From contig NZ_WHOM01000065.1 in the NCBI RefSeq assembly GCF_009739465.1, forward strand, positions 548,961 through 612,960: DNA of 64,000 bases, read 5' to 3'. Origin of the DNA: Streptomyces apocyni (lineage in GTDB: Bacteria; Actinomycetota; Actinomycetes; Streptomycetales; Streptomycetaceae). Below are positions 53,065-61,698 of this stretch, one piece after another; the first letter of the stretch is position 1; the number at the start of each line of letters is the position of its first letter. The translations under genes and the position numbers were made by a program. Below the pieces are notes generated by a model that saw nothing but the letters and a program-made list of their open reading frames with translations, was not told the origin of the DNA and made no database searches.

Positions 53065-54108
53065 ATGAACACCCCCATGAACACTCCCGCCGCCGACGGC
53101 TTCCGTATGCCCGCCGAGTGGACCCCGCACGAGCGCACCTGGATGGCCTGGCCGGGCCCCAATCCGACCTTCGACAACCCCGCCGACCTGGACGCATCTC
53201 GCGAGGCCTGGGCGTCGGTCGCCCACGCCGTACGCCGCTTCGAGCCCGTCACCGTGGTAGCCAGCCCCGACCAGGCCTCGGCCGCCCGCCGCTACCTGGG
53301 CCCCTCCATCGACGTGGTCGAGCGTGAACTCGACGACGCCTGGATGCGCGACATCGGCCCCACCTTCGTGACCGACGGCCGGGAACTCGCGGCGGTGGAC
53401 TGGACGTTCAACGGCTGGGGCGCCCAGGAATGGGCGCGCTGGGAGCACGACAGCAAGATCGCCGCGCATGTCTCGGACCTGGCCGGGGCCCGTACGTACG
53501 CCTCCCGCCTCGTCAACGAGGGCGGCGGCATCCACGTAGACGGCGAAGGCACGGTCCTCCTCACCGACACCGTCCAACTCGGCCCCGAGCGCAACCCCGA
53601 CTGGACCCGCGCCCAGGTCGAGGCCGAGATCCACGCCCACCTGGGCACCACCAAGGCGATCTGGCTGCCGCGCGGACTGACCGGCGACTACGAGGGCTTC
53701 GGCACGCTGGGCCACGTAGACATTGTCGCGGCCTTCATCAAACCGGGCGTGGTCGTCGTGCACAGCCAGCCGGACCCGTCCCACCCCGACCACGAACTGT
53801 GCAAGTCCATGGCGGCCTATCTGCGCACCCAGACGGACGCGAAGGGCCGCGCCCTGGAGGTTGTGGAGATCGCCGCCCCGACCGTTTTGGAGGCGGATGG
53901 CGGCTGGGCCGACTATTCCTACATCAACCACTACCTCTGCAACGGCGGCGTGGTCCTCTGCTCCTTCGACGATCCACGCGACGAGATCGCGGCCGGGATC
54001 TTCCGCCGCCTCCTGCCCGAGCGGACGGTCACGCTCGTAGATGCCCGTACGATTTTCGCCGGGGGTGGCGGCATCCACTGCATCACCCAGCAACAGCCCA
54101 AGATCTGA
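53065..54108 (+). CDS. aguA: Agmatine deiminase
   Basis: A 347-residue guanidino-modifying enzyme converting agmatine to N-carbamoylputrescine and ammonia. Motifs: PAEWTPHERTWMAWP at the start, DDAWMRDIGPTFV, NEGGGIHVDGEGTVL, GHVDIVAAF and the catalytic Cys in GGGGIHCITQQQP near the C-terminus. ATG 53065 is used; ATG 53077 is in frame. It is downstream of the urease-like genes in the same direction. No N-carbamoylputrescine amidase (AguB) is nearby. Confidence 0.94.
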   Translation: MNTPMNTPAADGFRMPAEWTPHERTWMAWPGPNPTFDNPADLDASREAWASVAHAVRRFEPVTVVASPDQASAARRYLGPSIDVVERELDDAWMRDIGPTFVTDGRELAAVDWTFNGWGAQEWARWEHDSKIAAHVSDLAGARTYASRLVNEGGGIHVDGEGTVLLTDTVQLGPERNPDWTRAQVEAEIHAHLGTTKAIWLPRGLTGDYEGFGTLGHVDIVAAFIKPGVVVVHSQPDPSHPDHELCKSMAAYLRTQTDAKGRALEVVEIAAPTVLEADGGWADYSYINHYLCNGGVVLCSFDDPRDEIAAGIFRRLLPERTVTLVDARTIFAGGGGIHCITQQQPKI

Positions 54109-54129
54109 CATGTGACATCTGGAGAACCC

Positions 54130-54750
54130 GTGGCCGAGGCCAGTACCCCGCGCAGGCGCAATGCCCCACCGCGCGAGGAGGTGCTGGCCGCGGCCATGGA
54201 GATGATCGCCGCCGGAGGCCTGGACCGCCTGACCATGGCGGCACTCGGCCGCGAGGTAGGCATGAGCAGTGGCCACCTCCTCTACTACTTCAAAACAAAA
54301 GACGAGCTCCTCTTCCAGACCCTGGAATGGAGCGAGGCCCAACTAGGCGCCGAACGCCGCGCCCTGCTGTCCCGCCCAGCCCCGGTCCGCGACCGCCTCG
54401 ACGCCTACGTAGACCTCTACGTCCCCGACGCCCCCCGCGACCCGCACTGGACCCTCTGGCTAGAGGTCTGGAACCGCTCCCAGTACGCCGACGCGGAAGC
54501 AGGCGCCCGCACCCGCCAGGCCGCGATCGAGGGCGCCTGGCACCGCGACCTGGTAGCCCTCCTCGCCGAAGGCGTCTCCCAGGGCGCCCTCCGCCCTCTG
54601 GACCCCGAACGTTTCGCCACCCGCCTCCGAGCCCTCCTGGACGGCTTCGCGGTGCACGTGGCCGTAGGCCTCCCCGGCACAGATCGCACCCAGATCCTGT
54701 CCCACGTACGGGAGTTCCTGGACGAGGTCACGCACCCACTTTCGGGTTAG
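54130..54750 (+). CDS. TetR-family regulator
   Basis: A 206-residue TetR protein. The DNA-binding part reads REEVLAAAMEMIAAGGLDRLTMAALGREVGMSSGHLLYYFKTKDEL. GTG 54130 is chosen because GGAG lies 5 bases before it; GTG 54112 is in frame without a site. The C-terminal domain resembles the TetR_C_6 (BetI-like) type (WLEVWNRSQYADAEA). It is 21 bases after aguA, so it is probably part of the same transcript and may regulate the urease/agmatine genes. Ligand unknown. Confidence 0.9.
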   Translation: MAEASTPRRRNAPPREEVLAAAMEMIAAGGLDRLTMAALGREVGMSSGHLLYYFKTKDELLFQTLEWSEAQLGAERRALLSRPAPVRDRLDAYVDLYVPDAPRDPHWTLWLEVWNRSQYADAEAGARTRQAAIEGAWHRDLVALLAEGVSQGALRPLDPERFATRLRALLDGFAVHVAVGLPGTDRTQILSHVREFLDEVTHPLSG

Positions 54751-54900
54751 CGGACGGAGCCGGTGTGTACCGAGCTTTGCGCGGACATTACTCTACGATT
54801 GCTCGCGAGGAATATGATGACGGCCTGTGTGGGCTGTCAGCAAAAGGCTCCGCCCTCACCGTTCACTGATCAGGTGACTTCGGTCGGAAAGTAGGCAGTC

Positions 54901-55188
54901 ATGGGTGCACTCAGCGTTTGGCATCTGGCCATCGTGCTGGGGCTCGTCGTACTGCTTTTCGGTACGAAGAAGCTGCCCGAGATGGCACGTTCGCTGGGCA
55001 AGTCCGCCCGGATCCTCAAGAGCGAGGCCGCGGCCATGAAGAACGACGGCCCCGCCACGGACGACGCCCACAACGCTCCCGGCACCGCGCAGCAGACCAC
55101 AGCGCCCAGGACCATCCAGACCGCCGCCCTCGGCGATGTCGCCCCCGCGCATGCCACCGACGAGCCGAAGCGCACACCCCAGGTCTGA
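54901..55188 (+). CDS. tatA: TatA-family protein
   Basis: A 95-residue TatA/E-type protein: short N-terminus, one TM helix (VWHLAIVLGLVVLLFGTKKLPE) with the FG hinge, an amphipathic helix (MARSLGKSARILKSEAAAMK) and a polar tail. In the Tat translocase TatA oligomers form the conduit for folded proteins. The conserved Phe-Gly and Leu-Pro-Glu residues are present. It stands alone without tatC, so it is probably an additional paralogue. The ribosome site is weak. Two Tat substrates are encoded in this window. The stop lies in a tandem repeat. Confidence 0.88.
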   Translation: MGALSVWHLAIVLGLVVLLFGTKKLPEMARSLGKSARILKSEAAAMKNDGPATDDAHNAPGTAQQTTAPRTIQTAALGDVAPAHATDEPKRTPQV

Positions 55189-55235
55189 AGCCTCAGGTCT
55201 GCAGCCTCAGGTCTCACGTCTCAGGGCTGACGCCG
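55180..55235. repeat. Four 14-bp tandem units at the tatA stop
   Basis: Units start at 55180, 55194, 55208 and 55222: CAGGTCTGAAGCCT, CAGGTCTGCAGCCT, CAGGTCTCACGTCT and a decayed CAGGGCTGACGCCG. The TGA of tatA (55186-55188) is in unit 1. The period is not a multiple of three. Confidence 0.85.
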
Positions 55236-55338
55236 CTCCGACGAGCGGGCCGAACCACCATGAGCACGTTGGCAACTTGTGCCGACACCACTTCGGGCTT
55301 GTCTGCCCGCCCTCACAGAACTCCAGGAGTCGGCAATC

Positions 55339-56052
55339 GTGAACACGGCGATGACCACCCTTGCCCTCGGCCCTGGCTGGCTCGACCCGGATTTCCTCAT
55401 CAACGAATTCGGCCTGATCGGTGTACTGGCCATTGTCTTCGCCGAGTCCGGGCTGCTCATCGGATTCTTCCTCCCCGGTGACTCGCTGCTGTTCACGACC
55501 GGTCTGTTGGTGACCACCGACGTGCTGGATGAGCCGCTCTGGCTGGTCTGCACCCTGGTCGCGTTGGCCGCCATCCTCGGGGACCAGGTGGGCTATCTGT
55601 TCGGACGCAAGGTAGGCCCCTCCCTGTTCAACCGCCCGGACTCCCGCTTTTTCAAGCAGGAGAACGTCCAGAAGGCCCACGAGTTCTTCGAGAAGCACGG
55701 CCCGAAGTCACTGGTACTGGCACGCTTCGTGCCCATCGTGCGGACGTTTACGCCGATCATCGCCGGTGTGAGCCGGATGAACTACCGCTCCTTCATCGTG
55801 TTCAACATCGTCGGCGCCATCCTGTGGGGTGTCGGCGTCACTGCCCTCGGCGCCGCCCTCGGCGGAATCGACTTCGTACACGAGAACATCGAAGCGATCC
55901 TGATCGCCATCGTGCTGCTGTCGGTTCTCCCGATGGTCATCGAATATCTCCGGGCCCGGAACAGCTCCAAGAAGGAAAAGGACGAAGCCGCCGAGAAGGC
56001 CGACTCCGTCGCGCCGGTCCGCCCTGAGCGCCGCCGACACGCCAAGCGCTGA
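55339..56052 (+). CDS. DedA-family membrane protein
   Basis: A 237-residue VTT/SNARE-associated domain protein. Motifs: FAESGLLIGFFLPGDSLLFTTG, GDQVGYLFGRKVGP and the conserved ARFVPIVRTFTPIIAGVSRMNYRSF with essential arginines. DedA proteins are thought to flip or transport undecaprenyl phosphate or other lipids. The C-terminal tail is highly charged. GTG 55339 has AGGAG 8 bases upstream; ATG 55351 is in frame. It lies 150 bases after tatA, partly occupied by the tandem repeat. Confidence 0.92.
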   Translation: MNTAMTTLALGPGWLDPDFLINEFGLIGVLAIVFAESGLLIGFFLPGDSLLFTTGLLVTTDVLDEPLWLVCTLVALAAILGDQVGYLFGRKVGPSLFNRPDSRFFKQENVQKAHEFFEKHGPKSLVLARFVPIVRTFTPIIAGVSRMNYRSFIVFNIVGAILWGVGVTALGAALGGIDFVHENIEAILIAIVLLSVLPMVIEYLRARNSSKKEKDEAAEKADSVAPVRPERRRHAKR

Positions 56053-56113
56053 CGGCAAAGCAAGGCAAGGCCAGGCCCGCCGAGCACACCGTCCCCCCTC
56101 GATCGCCCACTGC

Positions 56114-56395
56114 TCAGCGAGTGACCGCGAACATGAGCAGGACGATGAAGAGCGCCAGGGCGCCGAGGGTGGCACCGATGACGGACGCGCCGAAGTTCGT
56201 GGCGAGACCCCGCTCGTTGTTCCAGATCCCCAACGCGCCCAGGACGAGAGCGAGGAGCCCGAGGGGCGCGGCGACGAAGTCACCGATCACAGGGATGAAG
56301 GAACCCACGAGGGCGACAACGCCCAGGGTGAGGGAGGTGTCTCCCGAGCGATTGCGGGGCGCACCCCCGCGGGGTCCCTCGTCCTGATGAGGCAT
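56114..56395 (-). CDS. Small membrane protein, 93 aa
   Basis: ATG 56395 with GAGAGG upstream gives MPHQDEGPRGGAPRNRSGDT, a hydrophilic head, followed by two to three hydrophobic segments (LTLGVVALVGSFIPVIG, APLGLLALVLGALGIW, VIGATLGALALFIVLLMF). The arrangement resembles the DUF4190-like proteins common in actinobacteria. No catalytic motif is visible. It converges on the DedA gene; the alpha/beta-hydrolase gene upstream on the same strand is 212 bases away. Confidence 0.8.
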   Translation of the reverse strand: MPHQDEGPRGGAPRNRSGDTSLTLGVVALVGSFIPVIGDFVAAPLGLLALVLGALGIWNNERGLATNFGASVIGATLGALALFIVLLMFAVTR

Positions 56396-56607
56396 GCCGT
56401 CCCTCTCGCACTGGAATTCCGGTACGCCCCCAGAGGGGCCATGCTCCATACAGCCACCGTGCTCGTAGCACCCGCTCCCCGCTATCTTCCCTCATACCCG
56501 CAGCCCCGGACACGTCGCCCTCGCCCTCGTCCTCGCCCTCCATGCCCGACGCCCCGGACCGGGAGGCGCCTGCGGCTGACTCCCGCGCTGGCAGTGGCGA
56601 CGGCAGG

Positions 56608-57393
56608 TCACAGAGTGTCGAGGAACGCGCGCACCGCCGCGGCGAACCCGGTGGGATTGGTCTCATGCACAGTGTGCCCGGTGGCGAGAGACACGAGCCG
56701 AGTGTGGGGACGGCGGGCCGCCATTGCTGCGGCGTGTTCCGCGGTGAGCGTGTCGCTTTGGGTGCCGTGAATGAGCAGGGCGGGGCAATCGGTGGCGAGC
56801 CAGTCGTCCCAGTGGTCGCCGTTGACCTGACCGACGGAGGTCACCATGTCTTGCGGGCGAAACGCCAAGCCCCACCCGTCGGGATACTCGCGGATGGAGT
56901 CGGTCAGGTACCGGGCCGATCCTCCGAGTTGCTCGACCAGGGCCGCGCGGGTGGGTGCCCGGTGCGGCCATGCCAGACAGAAAGACAGGTCATCGTCGGT
57001 CTCGGTGCCGATGTCTTCGATGACGAGCGCACTGACCACGGCGGGGTGGCGCGCGGCCAGCTGGTAGGCATTGACGCCTCCCAGCGAGTGCCCGAGCACC
57101 ACCGTCCGACGCAGGCCGAGGTGCGCGATGAGCGCGGCCGCATCGTGGACGTAGCCTTCGCGCGAGAAGTCCGTTGGCCTGTCGGAGAAGCCGTGCCCCC
57201 GCTGGTCGAGGGCCACCACCCGCCAGACGGGAGCCAGCGCCTGCGCCAGGCCGGTGAAGGTACGGGCCTCGTTGAAGTGCCCGTGCAGAGCGAGCAGGGG
57301 CCGCCCCGGCCCCCCGAAGTCAAGGTAGGACAGTCGACGCCCGGCCACCGTCAGTGCCGCGCGCGTCGGTTCGGGCTGAGATATCGGCTCCAT
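56608..57393 (-). CDS. Alpha/beta-hydrolase, serine nucleophile
   Basis: A 261-residue hydrolase. LLALHGHFNEARTF provides the oxyanion loop, VVALDQRGHGFSDRPTDF is typical of the family, and the nucleophile elbow is VLGHSLGGVNAYQLAARHP. His near the end is in LATGHTVHETNPTGF. ATG 57393 (MEPISQPEPTRAAL) has AGG upstream; frame before it reads into the transposase remnant. Substrate unknown. Confidence 0.88.
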   Translation of the reverse strand: MEPISQPEPTRAALTVAGRRLSYLDFGGPGRPLLALHGHFNEARTFTGLAQALAPVWRVVALDQRGHGFSDRPTDFSREGYVHDAAALIAHLGLRRTVVLGHSLGGVNAYQLAARHPAVVSALVIEDIGTETDDDLSFCLAWPHRAPTRAALVEQLGGSARYLTDSIREYPDGWGLAFRPQDMVTSVGQVNGDHWDDWLATDCPALLIHGTQSDTLTAEHAAAMAARRPHTRLVSLATGHTVHETNPTGFAAAVRAFLDTL

Positions 57394-57552
57394 GAAGATC
57401 AGCCTGCCACCAGAGCGCAACCGCCCGTGCACCCGGCCCCGCCAGGACATCACCCCCCACGAGCAGCTGTCGGCGCGCAAGCCCGACATCTCTCAGCTCC
57501 ATCCCCCCCGTGCCAGATGGGGCTGTCGCTGACGGGATGCGATCCCGGCTGG

Positions 57553-57694
57553 TCGGGCGTGTGGGTAGGCAGCTGGACACGGTGAGCCACTCGGCCATCG
57601 CGTGGACGAACTCACGTATCCCGGCGGCCAGGTGGAGGCGGATGCTGTCCCAGACCAGCACCATCGGACCGCCGAGCTGGATGCGGGCGCGCAT
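57553..57694 (-). pseudogene. IS630-like transposase remnant
   Basis: A minus-strand frame reads GGPMVLVWDSIRLHLAAGI then REFVHAMAEWLTVSSCLPT, matching the middle of IS630-family DDE transposases, where VLVWDN..H and WLTV..LPPYAP surround the second catalytic Asp (here WDS). Neither the N-terminal half nor the rest of the catalytic domain follows, so only a fragment of about 46 codons remains. Inverted repeats of an intact element are not visible. It marks the boundary between core genes and the type VII-related region. Bases 57394-57552 hold nothing else recognisable. Confidence 0.6.
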
Positions 57695-57709
57695 ACTGCC
57701 AGCGCCAGC

Positions 57710-58066
57710 TCACTGACGTACGGCCGCCATCGCCTCATCGAGCACCTTGGACAAGTCGTCGGCAGCTGCCTTGACGGTGGCCTCGTCGGAGCGTGCGTCG
57801 TGCATGCGATGCAGCGCGTCCCTGTACCGGGCGGCCAGCTCAGGCCTGCGCGTGATTTCAATATCCCGGAGCCAGGTGAGGCCCCATGCCCGAAGCGACG
57901 TCAGCGAGTCCGCCGCGAGCGCCCCGGCAACGGCCCTGTCGCGATGCTCAGCCATCGTCTCCAAGCGCTGCGGGGTGACGGCGGCCAGAGCCTGACGCAG
58001 AGCCTCGGGGGCGCGCGCGGGGCGGGGAATCAGCCCTCCATCGTGGCGCTCAGGCCGTTCGGTCAC
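57710..58066 (-). CDS. Helical DUF6247-like protein
   Basis: A 118-residue protein with start GTG 58066, chosen for GAGGAGG 5 bases upstream; the open frame to 58270 has no site. The sequence RPARAPEALRQALAAVTPQR then ARYRDALHRMHDARSD is all helical and resembles the DUF6247 family, which often occurs as the first gene of toxin-antitoxin-like pairs in actinobacteria. Here its downstream neighbour is the IS630 remnant, so a partner may have been lost. The assignment is from pattern only. Confidence 0.5.
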   Translation of the reverse strand: MTERPERHDGGLIPRPARAPEALRQALAAVTPQRLETMAEHRDRAVAGALAADSLTSLRAWGLTWLRDIEITRRPELAARYRDALHRMHDARSDEATVKAAADDLSKVLDEAMAAVRQ

Positions 58067-58443
58067 GGGTTCCTCCTCTGGGGCGATCCCCTGGCAGAGC
58101 AGGGTCGCACCGTTCGTTACGCGGCGTCCTGGCTGTGCAACCGACTCCACCGAGGGAAGGGCCAGGGCCCACTCTCGTGAGGCAGTAGCCCCCGACTCTG
58201 GGCGATATCCAGCCGGTGGCGACCCCAGTTCGGGGCGGTGGCTTCCCATAATTGCGTACCACCCTGTCACTCAGGATTCCGTCGTCAACACGCCGGAGCA
58301 CGTGGCATGCGTCTCCGATGAGCGACAGGTTGCCACTTGCCAGTGTCACGTACAGGACAACAGCAACCGCCACAAAGCGCGGCGTGCGACGAGGGGATGT
58401 TGCGGTTACGGAATTCCCGAGGTTCCGAGGGGGAAGCGATCTG
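58067..58443. other. Gene-free interval before the type VII-related operon end
   Basis: No supported gene is seen. On the minus strand TTGACG near 58285 followed by a TACGCAATT stretch may be the promoter for the DUF6247-like gene. Composition is less GC-rich than in core regions. Confidence 0.4.
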
Positions 58444-59430
58444 TCACGACTTGATCTCCTGGTGGGCGACGCTCTCGCTGCGCTCCACCTCGGTCAGAAG
58501 GTCTTGTCGGGCCGACTCGTCTGTGTTCCGCGCTGTAGTCCAGGATCGGGCCATGCCGAGTCCCTGGGTGGCGAGACGGTCGGCATGGGCCGTGTTCGGT
58601 GTGTTCCTCAGTTCGCGGAGCCATGCCGCGATGAGATAGTCGGCCGGGTTGTCTTGGTAACTGCGCTCGGTGGCCGGCTCGCGCAGTATCCGGTCTACGA
58701 CTGCTGTGTGCCAGGCCTGGCCCTCTTCTTTGCCTCGGTGCTGGATGATGGCGACCCCGATGGCGTCGAGGATGCCGAGGGCGCGCGCGTTCTTCTTCGC
58801 CGGCAACGAGAACTCGACCCCGGCGGCGTCATCGGGAACGGCAGCGAGCTGCTGCGCGGCGTGCCGAGTCTCTGCCACGCGGAGGATGGCGTAGGCCTGT
58901 GGGTCCTGGGATATGGCGCGCACGATGTCCCTGAAGTACGTGGTGTAGACCGCGAGGTGGTAGGTGCCACCCTCCTCCCACGGCGGATCTGTAGCGTCCG
59001 CGTGACTCACATAGTCGGGGTCGAGGCCGGCAAGCATCTCGTGGACGTCGGGAGCGTAGTCGGCGAGGGCGGTGGCGAGCGGTACACGGAGTGCGGGGTC
59101 GACTGTGAGGTTTTCCGAATCTTCGAATCCAAGGGAAAAGAGCACGTCTTTGAGCGTTTGTGCTTCCCGCCGACTGTGGCGGGCGGGCTCGCTTCCCCTG
59201 GTTGCCTTCACAATCGCTTCGCCCAGCTCGGCGCAGCTCATGCCGGGTTGCATGGCCTCTCCCAAGGACTTCTGCACGCGTTTGTTCTCCGGCAGCCCGC
59301 TGCAGGAAGCGGTCGTCTCACTGCTGAGGAGGAGCCATGCCCCGCTCCCGCCCAGCAGAACTAGGCAGACCCCGAACGCGATCAGGGTCTTCACGCGCGT
59401 GGCTCGACTTTTGGTTTCCCGCGGCGGCAT
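58444..59430 (-). CDS. Membrane-anchored protein sharing a domain with its neighbour
   Basis: A 328-residue protein with a basic N-terminus, one TM segment at about 15-37 and an outside domain. Residues 85-225 align with residues 477-612 of the 743-residue neighbour: PLxxALAxYAxDxHExLxGLDxxY, then HLAV, R..S.DPxAYxxL..AExR and ALG. The TM anchor is absent in the neighbour. ATG 59430 follows AGGAG at 11 bases. It is last gene of the minus-strand operon. A decoy, immunity or docking role is inferred from the shared domain and order. GC at third positions is visibly lower than in core genes. Confidence 0.75.
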   Translation of the reverse strand: MPPRETKSRATRVKTLIAFGVCLVLLGGSGAWLLLSSETTASCSGLPENKRVQKSLGEAMQPGMSCAELGEAIVKATRGSEPARHSRREAQTLKDVLFSLGFEDSENLTVDPALRVPLATALADYAPDVHEMLAGLDPDYVSHADATDPPWEEGGTYHLAVYTTYFRDIVRAISQDPQAYAILRVAETRHAAQQLAAVPDDAAGVEFSLPAKKNARALGILDAIGVAIIQHRGKEEGQAWHTAVVDRILREPATERSYQDNPADYLIAAWLRELRNTPNTAHADRLATQGLGMARSWTTARNTDESARQDLLTEVERSESVAHQEIKS

Positions 59431-59457
59431 GGCTTTGTTTGCTCCTGCACACTTTTG

Positions 59458-61689
59458 TCAGTTGGTTGTGTCTGTCAGGTACTTCTCTGCCGTCTGGGTT
59501 CCACGGACACGTCCGCTGAGAGCCGTCTCGGTGTAGCTCTGGATCTTCGGGTCGGAGATTCCCTCCTGATCGTTTGCCCACTCACGTATCAGGATGGGTA
59601 GCTGATTGTTGACATCGAGATAGAGGTCTGCGATCTCGTGGTTCGCCTTACCGTCGATCTTGGCCTTCATCTCGTTGCCCATTTCCCATGCCCACACATC
59701 GACGCCGCGCTGAATCACGTCGCCGAAGGCGATGGAGACACCGCCAGCCGCCGTGAAGTACAGAGGCGTCACCGCACCGCCGACGACGTGGTAGGCGATC
59801 TTGGACTTCCAGTCCGCCTCGCTGTACCCGGCCATTCGACCGTCGTTGATCACGTCTTCCCTTATGGAGCCCATCACGCCCAGCGCAGTGCCCGCCTTGT
59901 TGAGCGTGTTGGTCAGCTCCTCGCCCTGAGCCCCCTTCGGCACCTGTTCCAGCGAGAGGTCGATGTACCGGGACTCTGCCTTGTGGAGTGTGCCGTATGC
60001 CTCCGGATCTTCTGAAAGCCCGCGCATGAACTGCACCAGGTCGGTTTGGGGCACGGCCAGGTGGGTCTCTCCGTCCTTCTGGAAGTGACCGGTACCTGCT
60101 TCCGTGATGTATTCGGAGTCCAGGCCCCCAAGGATCTCGTGAGTGTCGGCCGCGTACGAGGCGAGGGCCCGTGACAGTGGCTGGCGCATGTTCTCAGGCA
60201 CGCTCTGGTCGGGGCCGAGCTCGCCGATGACGTGGTGCATGATGCGGGCTTGGGCCACGTTGTGGGGCGTCGCAGGCCAGGGGTCCTGCTTCGGCCCGAG
60301 GGGTGTGTGCCCGGTGGTCGCCGCCTCCAGTGCCGCGCCGAAGCCCGAGCGGGCGTCGCCGTCTTCGGCCATGATTGGCATGTCGATCGTGGTGCGGACG
60401 GGCGGGGCGGCGTAGCCGTCGATGACGGTGTCCCAACTCCGTTCGCGGAGCAGGTACTTGAGATTGTCCGTGCGCTTCGGGTCCAGGTACTCGGTGCTGG
60501 TCGCTGGGTCGCGGGACATGACATCGAGGATGCCGTCGAGCGGGTCGTTGGCGAACCAACCTCGGTCCTTGCCCGAGAACTCGTCTCGAAGGGCCCAAAG
60601 GGATTTGATATTACCCTTGCTCCTGTGCGCCTCCTCCGCCTTCCGGATGTCGTCCGCCATGTCCTTGACGAACTGCCCGGAATAGCCGCGTCCTTGCTGC
60701 ATCAAGGTGACCAGGCTCTGGTAACCCCGGACCTTCTCGTCCGGAATCGGGCTGAGGCCGTCCACCTTGAAGCGCTCGGTTCCGACCTTCCGTATCTCCG
60801 CGCGAAATTCCTTGTAGAATGTGGAATTCGGGTCCTTAGCCGCGGTCGCCAGAGTGGTCGCGAGGCCCTTCTGGAGGTTCAGGTGCTGTTTGTCATCCTT
60901 CTTGTTTGAGTCGTGAGTGCGCTCGTTCAGTGTGTTGGTCAGCTTGATTAGGCCGTCTGCACCGAGAGAGTTGAGCAGAGTCTGACTAAAAGCCTTGTTC
61001 CCGGCATTGTCTCGGAAGGACCTCTCCGCTTCTCTGAGCTCTGCCGGGGATGCGTCACCAGAGTTGATGCGAGTGGCGATATCGGCCAGTTTCTCTGCTT
61101 CGTACTCCTCGATGTCGTTCTTGGCGTCCTTGTTGAAGTTGAGGCCGTCCAGCGGGTTGGCGTCAGCTACGACGGCCTTGAGGGCAAGCAGGACACCCTT
61201 GTCGGCGTCGGTGACGGCTTTGACTGCCTGGTTTAGGCGCTGGGTGTAGGCGGATACAAGGGTCTGGACGCTTTCCTGGTAGCTCGGGTCGTGGGCCAGT
61301 GCGACCCGCGAGCCCTCGTCGAGCTGGGTGGTGTCGAACGTGACGACGCCCTGCTCGGAGACCTTCAGCTTCTTCGTGAGAGCTTCGGTGCGGATCGCCT
61401 CAACCTGCTTGCGCAGGGAGACGAACTGCTTGTGCGCGTCACGTAGGAGGGAAGCGACGGCCTTGGCCTCACGCTGTGCGTACTTGAATTCATTGAGGGT
61501 GTCGCCAAAGCTGCGGTTCGCCCACGCCGCACTGTCCCCCTCCCAGGACGGTTTCAGGGTGATGCCATGGACGTCACGCTCGTACGCCGCTTCTCCGTCC
61601 TCGAACTCGCCAGCCATCTCGTCCCACTGATCGGCGGCTTTGGTGAGTTTGGAGAGATTGGTTTCCATGACCTCGTAGTAGCTCGGCAT
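59458..61689 (-). CDS. Large WXG-type protein, candidate type VII substrate
   Basis: A 743-residue protein without signal peptide. Residues 1-105 form a WXG100-like helical hairpin with Trp49-Glu-Gly51 (KPSWEGDSAAW) at the turn. Residues 120-470 are long helices with charged repeats (DUF6571-like, tentatively); 477-612 is the domain shared with the next gene product; 635-660 is a hydrophobic GGAVTPLYFTAAGGVSIAFG stretch that could insert in a membrane. ATG 61689 follows AGGAGG. It is 9 bases after the WDEWE gene. The hydrophobic stretch and missing signal fit a secreted effector, as inference. No catalytic motif is recognised. Confidence 0.75.
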   Translation of the reverse strand: MPSYYEVMETNLSKLTKAADQWDEMAGEFEDGEAAYERDVHGITLKPSWEGDSAAWANRSFGDTLNEFKYAQREAKAVASLLRDAHKQFVSLRKQVEAIRTEALTKKLKVSEQGVVTFDTTQLDEGSRVALAHDPSYQESVQTLVSAYTQRLNQAVKAVTDADKGVLLALKAVVADANPLDGLNFNKDAKNDIEEYEAEKLADIATRINSGDASPAELREAERSFRDNAGNKAFSQTLLNSLGADGLIKLTNTLNERTHDSNKKDDKQHLNLQKGLATTLATAAKDPNSTFYKEFRAEIRKVGTERFKVDGLSPIPDEKVRGYQSLVTLMQQGRGYSGQFVKDMADDIRKAEEAHRSKGNIKSLWALRDEFSGKDRGWFANDPLDGILDVMSRDPATSTEYLDPKRTDNLKYLLRERSWDTVIDGYAAPPVRTTIDMPIMAEDGDARSGFGAALEAATTGHTPLGPKQDPWPATPHNVAQARIMHHVIGELGPDQSVPENMRQPLSRALASYAADTHEILGGLDSEYITEAGTGHFQKDGETHLAVPQTDLVQFMRGLSEDPEAYGTLHKAESRYIDLSLEQVPKGAQGEELTNTLNKAGTALGVMGSIREDVINDGRMAGYSEADWKSKIAYHVVGGAVTPLYFTAAGGVSIAFGDVIQRGVDVWAWEMGNEMKAKIDGKANHEIADLYLDVNNQLPILIREWANDQEGISDPKIQSYTETALSGRVRGTQTAEKYLTDTTN

Positions 61690-61698
61690 GGAATCCTC

